From Taishania sp036758285 (GTDB lineage Bacteria; Bacteroidota; Bacteroidia; Flavobacteriales_D; Crocinitomicaceae), in assembly GCA_036758285.1 (NCBI GenBank), contig DAIOWV010000007.1, positions 1 to 64,000 of the forward strand: a stretch of 64,000 nt of DNA. The letters run 5' to 3'. Position numbers and translations under genes: made by a program. Below the pieces are notes generated by a model. That model was given only the letters and a program-made list of their open reading frames with translations, made no database searches and was not told where the DNA came from. Below are positions 63,217 through 64,000 of this stretch, piece after piece (the first letter of the stretch is position 1; each line of letters begins with the position of its first letter).

Positions 63217-64000
63217 TTAAATACCTTGTAAGTCAACTTGACGAACTCCAATGAATGATTTCAAAACTCGTTCACCAACATTCGGAACATCAACATGTAT
63301 TAAATACATACCTGAAGCTACCGGAATTCTTTGGTGATTATTTAAATCCCAATCAATAGAAGTTACAGGACTATCTTTCTTAAATGTACGAACAAGTTTA
63401 CCACTAGATGTATAAATCTTAACTGTACATTCATCTGGAAGATTAGTAATTTTCACTCTCGTATCCATTCTAGATTTTTCATATTCTGAATAAGCTAAAT
63501 ATGGATTTGGAACAACATTAATCATATCTAAAACATCAGATAAAGCTTCACGTTTATTCGTTTGAGTAGCAATTTCATCCATATTCCACGAATACTTAGG
63601 ACGACCACCATTATCACCAGATGCAACATAGTTCTTATACTCTTTACTAACTCTTAATTTAATTGTAACATCTGTACTTAATAATCGTTGAGTTCCATTT
63701 AAAATAGGATACATCACCCATGCTAAGTTTCCGTAAACAACTCTTGCTCTGTTTGTTACATCATTATTTGCTTCTAAACCTCTCAATTGTTGTTCTAAGA
63801 AATTAACAGATTCATTTGTAGGGTCATAAGCAGGCATGTCTCTAAGTTGATTGTGACCATTTAAAGTTCTTGATTTTACACCAAATACCCATAAAGGCTG
63901 TACACCACCCATTACATAGTTACCATTAGGATCTGTCGTTCTAGAAGAAGGATTCCAAATCATATCACGACCATTGTCTTGACTCATGTATGAATTTTCA
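63217..64000 (-). CDS. C-terminal part of a large secreted protein with a T9SS-type C-terminal domain (continues past the window)
   Basis: The frame is open to the right edge; codons before the first internal ATG (63987) encode NSY in frame, so at least 261 residues are present and the N-terminus is missing. The C-terminal ~95 residues have a FlgD/T9SS-CTD-like pattern: VVPNPYLAYSEYEKSRMDTR, KIYTSSGKLVRTF, DWDLNNHQRIPVASGMYLI. It is 14 bp upstream of the PorV-like gene. Such large proteins with this ending regularly precede PorV-like genes in Bacteroidota. The role is unknown. Confidence 0.72.
   Translation of the reverse strand, partial: ENSYMSQDNGRDMIWNPSSRTTDPNGNYVMGGVQPLWVFGVKSRTLNGHNQLRDMPAYDPTNESVNFLEQQLRGLEANNDVTNRARVVYGNLAWVMYPILNGTQRLLSTDVTIKLRVSKEYKNYVASGDNGGRPKYSWNMDEIATQTNKREALSDVLDMINVVPNPYLAYSEYEKSRMDTRVKITNLPDECTVKIYTSSGKLVRTFKKDSPVTSIDWDLNNHQRIPVASGMYLIHVDVPNVGERVLKSFIGVRQVDLQGI

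Overview
The window is AT-rich DNA from a member of the Bacteroidota, most likely the Flavobacteriales. The assignment rests on type IX secretion (T9SS) components: two giant adhesins with gliding-type (type B) C-terminal domains, a PorP/SprF protein, PorE-like OmpA, PorU2/PorV2, and a second PorV-like protein. It is supported by a TamL lipoprotein, a GLPGLI-like protein, a SiaB-like kinase, the Bacteroidota-type promoter box TAnnTTTG before several genes, and a general lack of strong Shine-Dalgarno sequences. I saw no rRNA, tRNA, CRISPR array, insertion sequence or prophage. The sequence is draft: there is a 111-N gap in the porP gene, and three genes carry a single-base disruption.

Layout. 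1-3.8 kb: a partial gene, rimO, a MORN lipoprotein, a polyprenyl diphosphate synthase and a frameshifted GLPGLI-like gene. 4-11.1 kb: a T9SS surface locus (small secreted protein, 1255-aa adhesin, PorP/SprF, PorE-like OmpA protein). 11.2-16.5 kb: TerB-DnaJ protein, lipA, tamL and an rRNA methyltransferase. 16.5-21.5 kb: a 1441-aa adhesin with eight SprB-type repeats, followed in the same direction by a SiaB-like kinase. 21.8-28.2 kb: DUF2130, methyltransferase, DUF1801, ABC-F ATPase, a YkgJ-type cysteine-cluster protein and a lipoamide-dehydrogenase-like flavoprotein that lacks both redox cysteines. 28.2-34.5 kb: porV2-porU2. 34.6-37.7 kb: pssA-purS, a membrane J-protein and dinB. 37.7-43.4 kb: a phenylacetyl-CoA epoxidase locus, paaABCD, divergent from two tandem paaE-type reductases and an SDR gene. 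43.5-51.6 kb: an erythromycin-esterase-like protein, Na/Pi cotransporter, beta-helix lipoprotein and TonB-dependent receptor. 51.7-64 kb: serS, SPOR protein, flavoprotein, hydrolase, a phosphosugar mutase with an internal stop, ribH, TPR protein, acyltransferase, htpX-lemA, HIT, greA, a frameshifted PorV-like gene and the end of a large secreted protein.

The strongest theme is protein export to the cell surface. Adhesins and other cargo with C-terminal signals lie beside outer-membrane factors (PorP, PorV-like) and a C25-type sortase that could process and attach them. TamL and the TonB receptor add to the envelope character. The remaining genes are mostly housekeeping (tRNA charging, lipoylation, riboflavin, purine, phospholipid and isoprenoid synthesis) plus aerobic phenylacetyl-CoA epoxidation.
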